A DNA stretch of 64,000 nt. Origin: Cunninghamia lanceolata (lineage: Eukaryota > Streptophyta > Pinopsida > Cupressales > Cupressaceae). The stretch's first letter is position 1. Every line of letters begins with the position of its first letter. Both the position numbers and the translations under genes were made by a program. The stretch is from NCBI GenBank assembly GCA_027924645.1, contig BSBN01001149.1:1240001-1304000 (forward strand). Direction: 5' to 3'. The notes beneath the pieces are model-generated. The model ran no database searches. It was not told the origin of the DNA and was given only the letters and a program-made list of their open reading frames with translations. Shown here piece after piece: positions 36,978-48,669 of this stretch.

Positions 36978-39900
36978 TATTGTGACGTTTTCACACATCG
37001 CCTCATTGCAAATGGGGACCCCCTTTTTCTCGCTTTCTATCCTTTGTTTTGCTTTAGGGTTTTGGTTTTCTCTGAGTTTTTAGGTTTGGTAGTATTGATC
37101 CACTCAACTCTCGGCTCAAAGTCCATGAGATGATTGAAGAAATTGACTAAGGAGTGGAAAATTGGCCTAAAGGATGGATATTTAACTAAGGGGTTCATAT
37201 GCCTTCACCCTGACACATGTTCCTGAAACCCTGAAATTGACTAAGTCTGATGTCCTGAAACCCTAAAAAACTGACTAAGTCTGAAATCTGGTGGATCCTC
37301 AAAAATCTAGAATCTGCATGTTAAATCCCATGGATCCGGGACCTATCTCAAACATCCTGACAGTATATTTCAAAATATTTAAAGTATAGGAAATTTATAT
37401 ATTTTTAAATATACTATCAAGCAGGGACCTTCAAAATCTGGTGGAAATCCACTATCTCAAGGAATTTTTCCATGACTTGATTTGCACTCAAGGAAAAATC
37501 CACGACTTGGAATGTGAAATAAGGAAAAATCCAAGACTCCAAGGTGCGATCATGGAAAAATCCAAGACTCCAAGGTGCGATCACGGAAAAATCCAAGACT
37601 CCAAGGTGTGATCACGGAAAAATCCAAGACTCCAAGGTGCGATCATGGAAAAATCCAAGACTCCAAGGTGTGATCATGGAAAATCCAAGACTCCAAGGTG
37701 TGATCATGGAAAATCCAAGACTCCAAGGTGCGATCAAGGAGAAATTCCCTAACACCCTCCAAAATGCGAAAATCCTTAAACCCAAGGAATATGCGCACAA
37801 GGAAAGAATTCCATGACTTGAAGAGAATTGCGATCAAGAGAAATGAGCAACTTGGAGAAAATCCACAACATAGCTAAAATTGCGATATGGAGAAAATCCA
37901 CCATCTACTAAAAGGTGCGAAATTCCTCATTCCTCCAAAACTTGCGACAAGAAAAAACCAAGGGTATGAAGTGCGATCATGGAATAAATCTAAGACACCC
38001 TAAAAAGTGTGAAATTCCTTAACATGCTAAAAAGTGCAACCAAGGAGAGATTACACAAGATGATGAAATGTGCACTCAAAGAAAAATTCCTTGACCCTCC
38101 AAAAAGTCCGAAATGGAATTAATCCATACCCCTCCAAGAGGTGCGACTTGGAATTTATCCATAACCTAGTGAAAAGTGTGACTTGGAACTAATCCACGAC
38201 CCTATGAAAAGTGTGCTCAAGAAGAATCCAAGATTAGGAAAAAAATCCATGATGAACATAAAAGTGCGCCTGGAGTGCCTAGCCGACGTGAACACAGAAA
38301 AGTTAAAATTCAATGGAAAATCTATGGAAAATTGTGAAATTCCTTGCCTAGGTCGGCCCAGTTTGGATTAATTGCAAGTAAAATGAAGAAAATCCTTCAT
38401 TTATTCAAGAATTTGTGAATGAAATTGATTAAAATTGTGTATTTTTCTTGGATCATGCAAGGTTATTCATGTTTTATCTTAGTATTGCATTACATTGAAG
38501 GATTTTACTCGCTGTGACTACTCGAGATTTTCTTTGTTTTGCAAGAATTGAGGACAAGGATAACTTCCATGAAGATGATGCTCAAGGATGATCAAAGTTG
38601 TTTGAGAAGCATCAAGGAGACTATCTCAAGCATCAAGGAGTTCCAATGCCGGAGAAGGAGACTACTTCCAATAACAAGAGGACTATACATGCATTCCAAA
38701 GGAACATGAAGGACCTTTCAAGACATATCAATGACACAAGGAATGTTAGCATCAAGGTCATCAACAGAAGGAGAAGATATACTTCAAGTCCAGCATCAAG
38801 GATTCCATCACCAAAAGAAGATCAATCCTCGGAAATCCAAGGACAAGAATCCGGTATATCATTCATCAAGAGGATCAAGTTCAACATCATGAAGTTTAGG
38901 ATTACACCCAGAATCTTGCCAATACCAAGAAATCCAGATGAAACACAACACAAGGACAAAATTCCAAGTTCAAAGAACACTCGAGGGATAATCATGCTGA
39001 GGTGGCATCCAGTCATCGTTAACCAATCCAAGTATGCCACATCAACATGTCTAGATACATAGAACCCGGTCGCCCAAGATAGAGATAAGGATGGAGCCCT
39101 TCTAGAAGATCATGTTGTTGATATTTCATTGGTTGAAAGTGGTGGTAGTTGTAACTACCTTCCATTAGGGTTTTGTTGTCCAAATCTTGGCCATTGATTC
39201 TAGAATCAATCTAGGCCCTTCATTGTAATTTTGGAGCTCTATATAAGGCTCATTCTCTTCATTTGTAAGGGGATTCTTTTAGAGATTAGATGGTTTTTTG
39301 GATCTTCTCTTTAGAGTAGGAGCTTTTGAAGAGTTGGAGAGATTATTGTGAAATTGTTGTAAAGATACTACCAAAATCAATACATACTCATTGAAGTCTG
39401 GGGAATATTGTGTTATTTTGGGATGTTAGCATGGTTTCCGACTTCTCAAAGATGATTCCAAGCAAATTAGATAGGTTTTAGTTGAAGTTCATTGATATGG
39501 TGAATTAATGTGAAGATATTTGATGAATTCCTTGGTTCATACTTCTTGTGGTTTGCTGATTGTAAGCTTCAATGCAAAGTTAGCTTGAACCCCATTTTGC
39601 AATAGTTCGATTATGGATATTTGTTCAAGTTGTGCCAGCTATGGGTATTTGAATGCATATTTGCAATATGAAAATCCTTCATTACCTTTGAAGATTGCAC
39701 TGGTTTCGTGTAGTTGTTGCTCTCATGGCGAAACGAAGCTTGGTTCGAAGGGATTTGTCTATCAAAGCATTATTCATTATCTCTATCCTTAGGAGTAGAT
39801 TAGATTTCTCCTAACCCTTTCCTTTTGTCATTTCTTTTTAGATAGCTTGATGAGGATTCCATCCATTCACAAATCCAAGGAGTAAGGAATAGATTTCATC

Positions 39901-40125
39901 CATGAGTAAGGAGTAATTTAGCGTAAATCCCTTTGTGATTACCAGCAAAATCACATCATTCCACTGAGTCTATCCATGTGCACGTCAAGACCTAACATTC
40001 AAGGAACCTTGGAGTAATCTCATTTGATCACATTGTTTAGCATTTGAGATACTTTGTTCAAGAGAGGATAGAGCACTTAGTGTTTTATTCTAAATGTTGA
40101 TGCTGTCATAAAAAACACATCGACA
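36978..40125 (+). mobile_element. LTR family A, bounded solo copy, 3148 bp
   Basis: Flanked by the 5-bp duplication CCAAC (36973-36977, 40126-40130) inside the hAT-5 coding tail, whose frame is restored on removal. It starts TATTGTGACGTTTTCACACA and ends AAAAACACATCGACA. A TATA box (GCTCTATATAAGGCTC) is near 39236, followed by CATTTGTAAGGGG. There is no gag-pol. The 5' half holds a 31-bp minisatellite and related decayed repeats (37440-38260). Confidence 0.85.
37519..37748 (+). repeat. 31-bp minisatellite in LTR family A
   Basis: CAAGGTGCGATCATGGAAAA followed by ATCCAAGACTC. Four 31-bp units start at 37540, two 30-bp units start at 37664 and 37694, and partial units flank them. The variants alternate GCGATC/GTGATC and CATGG/CACGG. 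Length 31 gives a phase-open translation, so the open frames here are artefacts. Confidence 0.95.
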
Positions 40126-41249
40126 CCAACCAACTCAGTTTGTGCCATATCATCATCAACTTGTGCTAGCTACTCTAGCTCTACATCCCATTAGGATACT
40201 AAACTCTCCTTGTACGTGAGCTTGTTGCAATCAATGAGACGCAAGGCATTGTGTACAGCTACAAGCTTCTCTACCCTCCTAGAGGTAAGCATGTTCCTCT
40301 TAATAGAGTGGATGAAGCTATATGTAAACCAATTCCTCTCAGCAACAAAAGAACTAGAAACCTAGGACAACAGATGACCAACTAATGTGGTTGCCAAAGA
40401 GCGAGGCCCATGCATAGTCCACCACAAAATTGGGTCCTCATGTACCATAGTCTCCCTATCTATATTGGCCTCTTCTAGATATCCCCTAAGACTGGCAAAT
40501 TTTGTCCACTGAATACAAATGGTGGTGGCATCCTCAACACTGTACATCTTATGAATAGCCTTCATGAACCCTGCCTTCACCTCAACATCCTCCATTGGGG
40601 TAACTATACCAGGCCTTTGCATATACCACTTCAAGTTCAATGCATAAGCAGCCATGTGCAAGGGAGTGTTGAGCTTCTCACACCTCTGCTAAATGATTGA
40701 TGTTAATGAGAGTACTATAATGTGGGGTTTTTCCCTTGTACAATGGCCTTTGTTTGGCCAAGCATATTGTCAATGGTCTCACTCTTGCACCTTGCTATTG
40801 CAACTTGCAGCTTTGCTCAATGCTTTGATGGTGATTTGGAGTGAAGGTGGGATCCATATTTATAGTTTTCCCTGAGTGCTTGGGGTGTGGGTGGTGCCCA
40901 TAAACTATTAGGGTTAGGGTCAGTGGCCCAAATTTCAAAAAAAACATGTCTATTTTTTTTAAATTGTTTTTTGTTGTGTTTGATGCGGGGACATGTGAGC
41001 ATTTCAAGTGCGTTCATGAGATGCCAACATGTTTCTTGAAGGCTCAAGGGGTGTCCCGATTTCCAGGGAGACTTCGAAAATGTCCCCTCTCTAAGGGAGA
41101 CGTCCCGGAAACGTCTCCTGCCTATTGGTGGCAATGGGAGCATAGTGGAGGGACATTTCCCTAGCAGCTCGTTGTCCTGAGGATGTCCCCATCTCTAGAA
41201 ACATCAAATTTTGGGGGGACGTGTCCCCGTGGAACACTGTATCTAATAT

Positions 41250-41826
41250 ACCTTCCCTAGACAAGTCATCAATATCAAAAATTGCTTAAAGGGTGATTAA
41301 CCACTTGGGTATCTTGTTCCCCTTAAGCTAAATAACTTAACTTTTGTTTCAAGAGAGAACTTGGCATCTTGCTAAATGAAATTTAAAATTTCCTTGTCAT
41401 TATTATATACTTGCCAATGGGCATCGTTATCAAGAAAAGCAAGTCTAATGATGAGTTGCACATGGATTTCATTAGCTTGCAAACCTTCGGAAGGGTTAAA
41501 CTATGACCCAACCACAACCACAACCATTCAATCATCTTTAGCATTCTTTCTTTGTGGGATTGCTTGCAAATTGATAGCATCAAAGGTTTCAATCAAATCC
41601 TAGATTATATGCTTGTAAGATCTCAACTTGTTATTTTTAGTTGTGCATTGAAATCTCACCTACTTATTTATGACTTAAGGTTCCCAAAGGCCTAAAGAAT
41701 CTTAATTTCTTTTTTTGCAAATTGCAAACCTAATGCCAATGCTTCATATTCAGCCATATTATTAGAGTAGTTAAATTGCAACCAATAAGCATGTAGAATC
41801 TTATTTCCTTTTGTGGATGTCATGTC
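41250..41826 (-). pseudogene. Retrotransposon RNase H-like scrap
   Basis: Near 41826-41690 the minus strand reads WLQFNYSNNMAEYEALALGL QFAKKE, the NxAEYEAL..GL signature of the RNase H domain in some Ty3/gypsy lineages. Downstream sequence to 41380 remains partly open (MKPLMLSICK...) but is unrecognised. The fragment ends where the family A LTR starts (41827). Confidence 0.6.
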
Positions 41827-43500
41827 TGTTGATGTGTTTTTTATGCACATGCAACTTAGAATAAATTACTAAGGTAATCTATCCTCTCTTGAACAAAGAT
41901 ACCCAAAGGCTAAACAATGTGATCCAGTGGATTATCTCCAAGGTTCCTGTATGTTGGTTCTCAACTTGCTCATAGGATAGCCTCAATTAGTATGATGTGA
42001 TCTTGTTGTTTCCTCAACGGGACTTACGCAGACTTCTTCTTACTCCACTCAGCTTATTTCTCCTTTCAATGTGGATGAAGTATACACAATGTAAAAAAGG
42101 GAAAAAGATAAAGGTTTAGAGAAACTACTCTATGGTCAATGAGGCAATGATGATGCATGAATAGACAAACTCCTTAATTAACCCAACTCCACTTCGCCAA
42201 GAATGCCTACAACTACATTGAGTAGGTGCAATCTCCTAAGGTAAGCGAATGGTTTTCATGTTGTGAACTTTCATACAAACACCCACAGCTGGCGCAGTTT
42301 GAATGAGTATCCACAACCGAACTTAAGCAAATTATGATGAAGCTCAGACTAGCTTTACACAACACTCCACCAGCGATGGATGTCAAAAGCATGAGCTAGA
42401 AGTTGATCAAATATTCGATACATACATGCATTACATCAATGAACTAGTACTATTTTATTTCTAATCTACTGAGAAACATCTCTCCATTTCATCAAGATAC
42501 AAGAAACCATGTTACTTCACAAGACAACACTTAGCACCAAGCTCCAATGCTCCAATGTCTTTGAATTAATCTTGAGAAATATTTACAACTTCAAGTACTC
42601 TCAGAGAATTTCGAGAGTCTCTTCCTACTCTACTCTACTGTCTATCTCCTACGAACTAACTACTAACTTTCTAACTCTTACAAATGAGGCAGCAAGGCCT
42701 TTATATAGTTTTCCAAAATACAACCGACGGCCGAGATTGATTCGCGAATGAACAGCCCAGATCTTTACAACAAGGCAATTATGCCTATTTTTAGCATTTT
42801 GTACAAAGAAAAGAAAAGAGAAGCAAGGCACGCTTCCCAAGGTGATGAGGATGATGAGTTGGAAGACTTCTCCCTCAGAGCGCCCTTATCCTCTTGTTTG
42901 CATGCAGGTACAACGTACTTGAACAAGGATGACATGGCAACATCTAATTGGTGAGGATAATGTACATGCCACATAGGTGCCACCTCAACAACTCTTATGG
43001 ATTCCAACAGTTTATTCAATTTGCTTTTGGCATATTCCTAAATTGCATCATCTGTGTGATGTCTTCGAATGTGATTGCTTTGAACTTGAACGTTTGGGAA
43101 TGTATCCTTGTTGATTTTGCCTTGTGTTTTTTGTAAGTCGGATGCGTATGATACATGTTGCTCATTTGTCTAACTCTGTGATTCTTCTTCTTCTGGCAGG
43201 ATGTATGTTGATCTTCTTTGAATGCTTCTTTGTAGAGAGTAGTGAGGATGATGATGACATGAAGTAGGAGACTTCTCTCGGAAAGAAGTTTGATGGATGG
43301 ATGTCTTCTCTTGATGCAGATGACGAAGTGTTCCAACATGACGATCTTAAAGTGGTAACTGCCTTCTATCTTCACTCCTGGTATGAAGGTGACTCCAAGC
43401 GCCTTGCTCCTCAGATGACTCCTTAGTCCATCAATTCTCCTACAGCACAGACCAAGAAACATATTAAACTATTCAATTTCGTAACACATAAGAATCATTC
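41827..43500 (-). mobile_element. LTR family A, copy 3 (minus), 3' part
   Basis: Plus strand starts TGTTGATGTGTTTTTTATGC, the reverse complement of the family A 3' end. The reverse complement follows copies 1 and 2 through the AAGGAACCTTGGAG, CATTTGTAAG and TATATAAAG (about 42700) landmarks. The 5' boundary was not found; the repeats at 43518-43850 may be its 5' part. No TSD could be matched. Confidence 0.65.
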
Positions 43501-43517
43501 TATGCATTTTCTAACCT

Positions 43518-43850
43518 AGGCGCACATTTAAGGTTGTGGAGAAGAGAAAGTGTGCCTAGACTTACTTGCCTTATACTTGTCATTTTTATGTTTCAAACAA
43601 TTGGAAATGACTTAAAATGTTTATCTTCCTTTAAGGCGCCCACTCAAGGGTGTGGATTCATGCATTCTTTTGAGGCGCAAATCTAGGTCTATGATGATGC
43701 AAAAGTGCGCCTAGCACTAAACTGACCTTATATTTACCATGTTTGTGATTTCAATCAATTGAACATGCCTTATAATGATTCTCTTCCTCTCAAGCGTTCA
43801 CTTAGTTCATGTGGTTTCTTCTTGGGGCGCAGATTTGAGGTAATTTATAG
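43518..43850. repeat. About 153-bp diverged tandem repeat, 2.2 copies
   Basis: Units start with AGGCGCA at about 43518, 43673 and 43825. Each contains AAGTGYGCCTAG, then a CTTATA...TCAAtcAATTG segment and a CTTCCTyTmAgGCG end. They could belong to the neighbouring family A LTR. Confidence 0.65.
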
Positions 43851-43917
43851 TGAGAAAGTTCTCAAAGTCCCAAGAACAGATCCTTTTTCTGGTATACTCC
43901 CAGCACAGCCTGAAGAA

Positions 43918-46900
43918 ATGGGAGACAGGGAGATTGGAGAACCTAGTACCCGAGATATTCTGAATGATTTGGCTAGAGGACAACAGCAGATCATTGCTAG
44001 CATGGACAGGTCCCAGTTGGCACTCACACGGCTTCTTGGCCGATTATTTCCTGAGTTGGATGAGGATGAGGATAACGGAGACCGAAATAGAAACCGGAAT
44101 GACAGGAACAGAGACCGGAATGATAGGAATAGAGACCGGAATGATGGGGATAGACACAGAGATCAAGGTAATGGAGACTGAGGTAATGGAGAACGGGATG
44201 GTGACAGAAACAATGGGGATAGGAACAAACACATGGATCATGATGGAGAGGCTTCGATGAATAACCGAGGGGCGACATAGCTCACAACCACTGATAGACC
44301 GGGCATTCCCATTTTCATACCGCGAGATGAGATTCTTGAGCAGGATGCTACACAGGTGGAGTTTCAGGATGAGATTTTCAGGGATTGGCAGGCTTTGAGC
44401 GCGGAGTTTCGAGTTGAGATGACTTTCAGGGACTATTCAAATCTCAGGATGAGACACAGACCCAGAGGGGGTAACAGCCAGCAGAATAATGAGCTACAGA
44501 AAAAAGTCAGTAAGATGACATTACCCTACTTGGATGGTTCAGGAAAAACTTCAGCAAGAGCTTGGGTCCAAGAGTTGGACAGTTATCTACAGATCAGCCC
44601 CATGCCAGAGACTAATGCCATCACATATGCGGCCTTACACTTGGAGGGCAGCGCACACAAGTGGTGGAGCAATGGGAAGGTAACTCTGGGACATGACCAA
44701 ATCACATCTTATGTTGAGTTCACAGCCAAACTCATAGATAGGTTCAATAAGGACCCTGAGTTGCAGTTCAAGGAGCTGACACAGTTGAGACAGAGTGGAT
44801 CAGTGGACTCGTATATTTCAGAGTTCCAGGACCTTTCAGTCATGGTTTCAGATATATCAGAGAAGAGGTTGATCATGCTCTTTGTTGATGGGTTGTCTGA
44901 TCCTCTATGAGGATGGGTGAAGGGTTTGGACCCTATGTCATTACAGGAGGCCATGAAGAAGGCCCGTGATATGGAGTCTTCCGCATGGAGGAGTAAATTT
45001 CAGAATAAGAACTTTCAGCATAGGAGGGATAAGGAGAGAGACAGGAGACCTTTCCACAGGGACTCAGAACACCAGCCGCAAAAGAGTTCTTCCAGATTAG
45101 ACAGTGACCAGTTGAATGATCTCAGGAGGAAGAAACTATGTTTTCACTGCAGAGAGCCTTGGGATCCTAAGCACAAGTGTGCTGCCCAAGGAAAGGCAAA
45201 ACAGATTGAATATTTTTCAGCAGATGAGTCTGTGGAGTCGGAGACACATTCAGAGCAGCATACAAAAGACAATGATTCAGGGTCTAATGTTGCATCTGAA
45301 GTATCAGATAAGGATGAGGAGACCTCTCTACCTACAGCCCATATCTCGAGCATTCAGAGAGAAGGGTCATTTAGGATCCGAGGAGTGTTGGGTGACAGAG
45401 ATGCATTACACTATTGGATACAGGTGCCACTCATAACTTCATAGATGAGGGCTTGGTTGCAAAGAGGGGACTGAAGACAGAGGAGTTCGAGGGATTTAAG
45501 GTTAAGGTAGCCGATGGGTTCATACTCACTTGCACGAAGAGGATACCCAATTTGACCATCCAGCTAAACAATTACACTTGTCAGACAGAGTTCTATGTTG
45601 TTAGCATGGGTGACATGGATGTAGTGCTGGGTATGAAATGGTTACATGAGATAGGTGAGTTCACTCTCAACTTGAGGACGATGGAGATGAAGTTTGAGGT
45701 GAACAGAGTGAGACATGTGCTCAGGGGCATTTCAAATCGTGGATTGAGAGTTGTTTCTCTCAAGCGGCTGGAGAGGTTGATTCGCCATGATCAGGTGCAG
45801 TGGGCAGCAGAGGTGATGGTGATGCCTGCAGTTTCCGAATAGCAGAAGCGTGAGTACCCACCTGACATACAGGGTCTCTTGACTAAACACACCAAAGTGT
45901 TTAGTGATATTCCACCAGGTAGACCCCCTGATAGGGGTATGGAGCATGTGATCAAGTTGGAGGAGGGTGCAAAGCCAGTGATTACTACCACATACAGGCA
46001 CCCGAAGAGGTATAAGGATGAGATCGAGAAAGCTATCAAAGAGGATGGGTCATATCAAGCCAAGCAAGAGTCCATTTGCATCATCAATGGTGCTTGTGAA
46101 GAAAAAGGACGAGACTCTCAAGATGTGCATTGACTATAGGGAACTCAATAAGAAAACAATAAAGAATAGGTACCCTATACCAAAGATAGATGAGTTGATA
46201 GATGAGCTGCACGGGGCCTGTTACTTCTCCAAGATAGACTTGAGATCCGGGTATCATCAAATTCGGGTCAGGGATGAGGATGTGGACAAGACAGCATTCA
46301 AGTGTCACTATGGGCACTTTGAGTTCCTGGTCATGCCATTCGGCTTGACAAATGCATCGGCCACCTTCCAGTCTTGCATGAACAGAGTTTTCCGTGAGCA
46401 GTTGAAGAGGTTTGTTTTGATATTTTTTGATGATATTTTGATTTACAGCAAGACATGGGAAAAACATCTGAAACACGTTGACATTGTGCTGAGCATCTTG
46501 GAGAGAGTCATTATATGCCAAGATGTCAAAGTGTGAGTTTGGGATGACCGAGTTGTTATACTTGGGTCACATTATCAGTGCTGGCAGTGTGAAGGTAGAC
46601 CCGAAAAAGATTCGGACAATTGTAGACTGGCCACCACCAAAGAATCTCACTCAGCTAAAGGGATTCCTTGGTCTTTGTGGATATTACCGCAGGTTCGTAA
46701 AGGGGTTTTCTCAGTCAGCTGCACCCCTCACAGATTTGACTTGTAAGGATGCTTTTAGTTGGACAGGGGGTACACAGGAGTGTTTTGACAGGTTCAAACA
46801 GATTATGAGTACATGTCCTGTGTTGGCCATACCAGATTTTAACAAACCCTTCGAGTTACAGTGTGATGCCTCAGGAGAAGGCATTGGTGCGGTAATTATG

Positions 46901-48669
46901 TAGGATAAGCACCCCATAGCATTTGAGAGCAGAAAATTGAGGGGTGTGGAACGCAGCTACAGCATTTATGACAAGGAGATGTTAGCCATCATGCATGCAT
47001 TGGCTAAATTCAGATAGTACCTTGTGGGTAGCAAATTCGTGGTTAAGACAGATCACAACAATCTGAAACATTTCCTTGGACAGAAGGATCTGAATGAGAG
47101 GCAACAAAAGTGGGTCAACAAGCTACAGGCCTACAACTTTGACACTGTTTATGTCAAAGGAAAGAAAAATGTTGTTGTCGATGCTTTATCTAGGAGGCCC
47201 CATTTGTGTGCACTAGGTGCCATTGCAAATGATTGGAGAGAGATGATATCAGTTGAATATGCTAAGGATGCTTGGGCTACTGGAATAATTGATGGCACCA
47301 TCTAAGATGACAAGTACACAGTGGTAAATGATTTAATCATTTACAAGGACAGGATATTCTTGGTGTCAGGGTCACAGATGAAGCAGAAAGTTTTGAGGGC
47401 ATTCCATGATTTGCCTATGGCAGGGCATCCAGGATACTTCAAAACTTATAGACAGGTCAGAGAGAGGTTCACCTGGAAGGGCCTCAAGACTGAGGTGATG
47501 CAGTATGTGAGAGAGTGCCCGATATGTCAGCAGAACAAGCAGGAGCACTCATTTCCAGGAGATTTATTGCAGCCCCTGCCCATTCCTAGGAGTAAGTGGG
47601 ATAGCATCTCTATGGACTTTATCACAGGTTTACCAAAAGTCCAAGGCAGGGATTGTATTTTCATGGTAGTGGATAGATTGACAAAGTATGCCCATTTCTT
47701 TGCCATCCCTACCACCTACACTACAGCTCAGGTTGCAGAGTTGTTCTTTCGTGAGGTATTCCGACTTCATGGGTTGCCACAGAACATTGTCAGTGATAGG
47801 GACAGCAGGTCCCTTAGTAACTTTTGGCAGGAGCTCTTCAAGTTGACAAGGACAGAGCTCACCCCCATCACGAGCTACCACCCACAGACAGATGCCAGAC
47901 AGAGATAGTTAATAAATGGGTGGAAGGATACCTCCGCAATTATGTTTCAGGGCAGCAGAAGGCATGGATTAAGTGGCTTCACATGGGAGAATACTGTTAC
48001 AATTCCACGTATCACATGTCCATTTGGATGTCACCCTTTATGGCATTGTACGGGTATGAGGCACCGAGCTTTGTTGATTTGCTGTTTGGTGATAGCAGAG
48101 TGCCCAAGGCCAAAGACCTTTAGGAGAGTCAGGACATCATAAGGTCTTTGAAGGAGAATATACAGAAGGCTCAGAATCAGCAGAAGCAGTATGCAGATCA
48201 GCAGAGAACTGAGTGATCCTTTGAGGTTGGTGACATGGTATACCTCATGTTGCAACCCTATTGGCAGTCCACTCTCAAGAAGAGTGGAGCAGAGAAGTTG
48301 AAGCCACGGTATTATGGACCTTTTAGGATCTCCAAGAGGATTGGAGAGGTGGCTTATGAGTTAGAATTTCCAGCAGGTAGCAGGGTACACAATGTGTTTC
48401 ATGTATCTCGCCTCAAGAAGGCATTGGGGCATAATGTGACACCATCAGTCGAGTTGCCTCCTCTTGATGAAGAGGGGAAGTTGATATTGGTACCCAAAGC
48501 AATAATTGATACCAGGGAACATAATTTAAAGAGGAGGATTATCAAAGAGTTCCTGGTCAAATGGAAGAACTTGCCAGTTGAGAATGCTACTTGGGAGAAC
48601 GAGCAGATATTGGAGCATCCTGATCTAAGATTGCTAGAGGCAAGCAATCTTAGGGAGGGCGGACTGTAA
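43918..48669 (+). pseudogene. gag-pol-chromodomain pseudogene of gypsy-2
   Basis: Order: Gag with an Asp/Arg/Asn repeat tract (44068-44180), core to 44990, and knuckle CFHCREPWDPKHKC (about 45137-45180); protease LDTGATHNFIDEG (45414); RT with CIDYRELN and FFDDILIYS (about 46430); RNase H with QCDASGEGIG and TDHNN; integrase with CPICQQNK, MDFITGLP, SDRDSR, TSYHPQTD and EIVNKWVE; linker to GPFRISKRIGEVAYEL; and a C-terminal chromodomain with REHNLKRRIIKEFLVKWKN. Stops at 44179, 44278, 44908, 45841, 46900, 47015, 47303 and 48121 replace Gln or Arg. Frameshifts lie near 45400, 46045, 46510 and 47895. Not translatable as it stands. Confidence 0.92.

Larger units (their letters stand above)
36883..40690 (-). 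pseudogene. hAT transposase C-terminal domain (hAT-5)
   Basis: Reads ILWWTMHGPRSLATTLVGHL, then VSSSFVAERNWFTYSFIHSI and KRNMLTSRRVEKLVAVH: the hAT dimerisation domain with its SSxxxERNW motif. A stop (CTGTCCTAG) replaces Gln just before SSS, and two more lie in the tail. The acidic tail AQTELVGIGLEELDLKE...GMDFVDD-stop is continuous across the LTR when one CCAAC copy is kept. Confidence 0.85.
36883..41249 (-). mobile_element. hAT-5 (minus), N-terminal part lost, split by LTR family A
   Basis: The minus-strand terminus CAGTGTTCCACGGGGACACG begins at 41249. About 560 bp of GGGGAC-rich, non-coding sequence follows, then the C-terminal third of a hAT transposase (40690-40131), and after a family A LTR its acidic tail ending in a stop at 36883. 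BED and DUF659 regions are absent. The terminus belongs to a different hAT subfamily from hAT-1 to hAT-4, so it could also be a separate small element; no TSD was found. Confidence 0.6.

Noticed and set aside
37544..37837. Repeat proteins from the 31-bp minisatellite (e.g. DHGKIQDSK on plus, TLESWIF on minus)
   Set aside because: Pure products of the tandem repeat inside an LTR; no start context or conservation.
43845..44278. Open frames antisense to the gypsy-2 gag
   Set aside because: They mirror the Asp/Arg/Asn repeat tract of Gag and give Ile/Pro/Val or His/Tyr/Ser repeats; shadows only.
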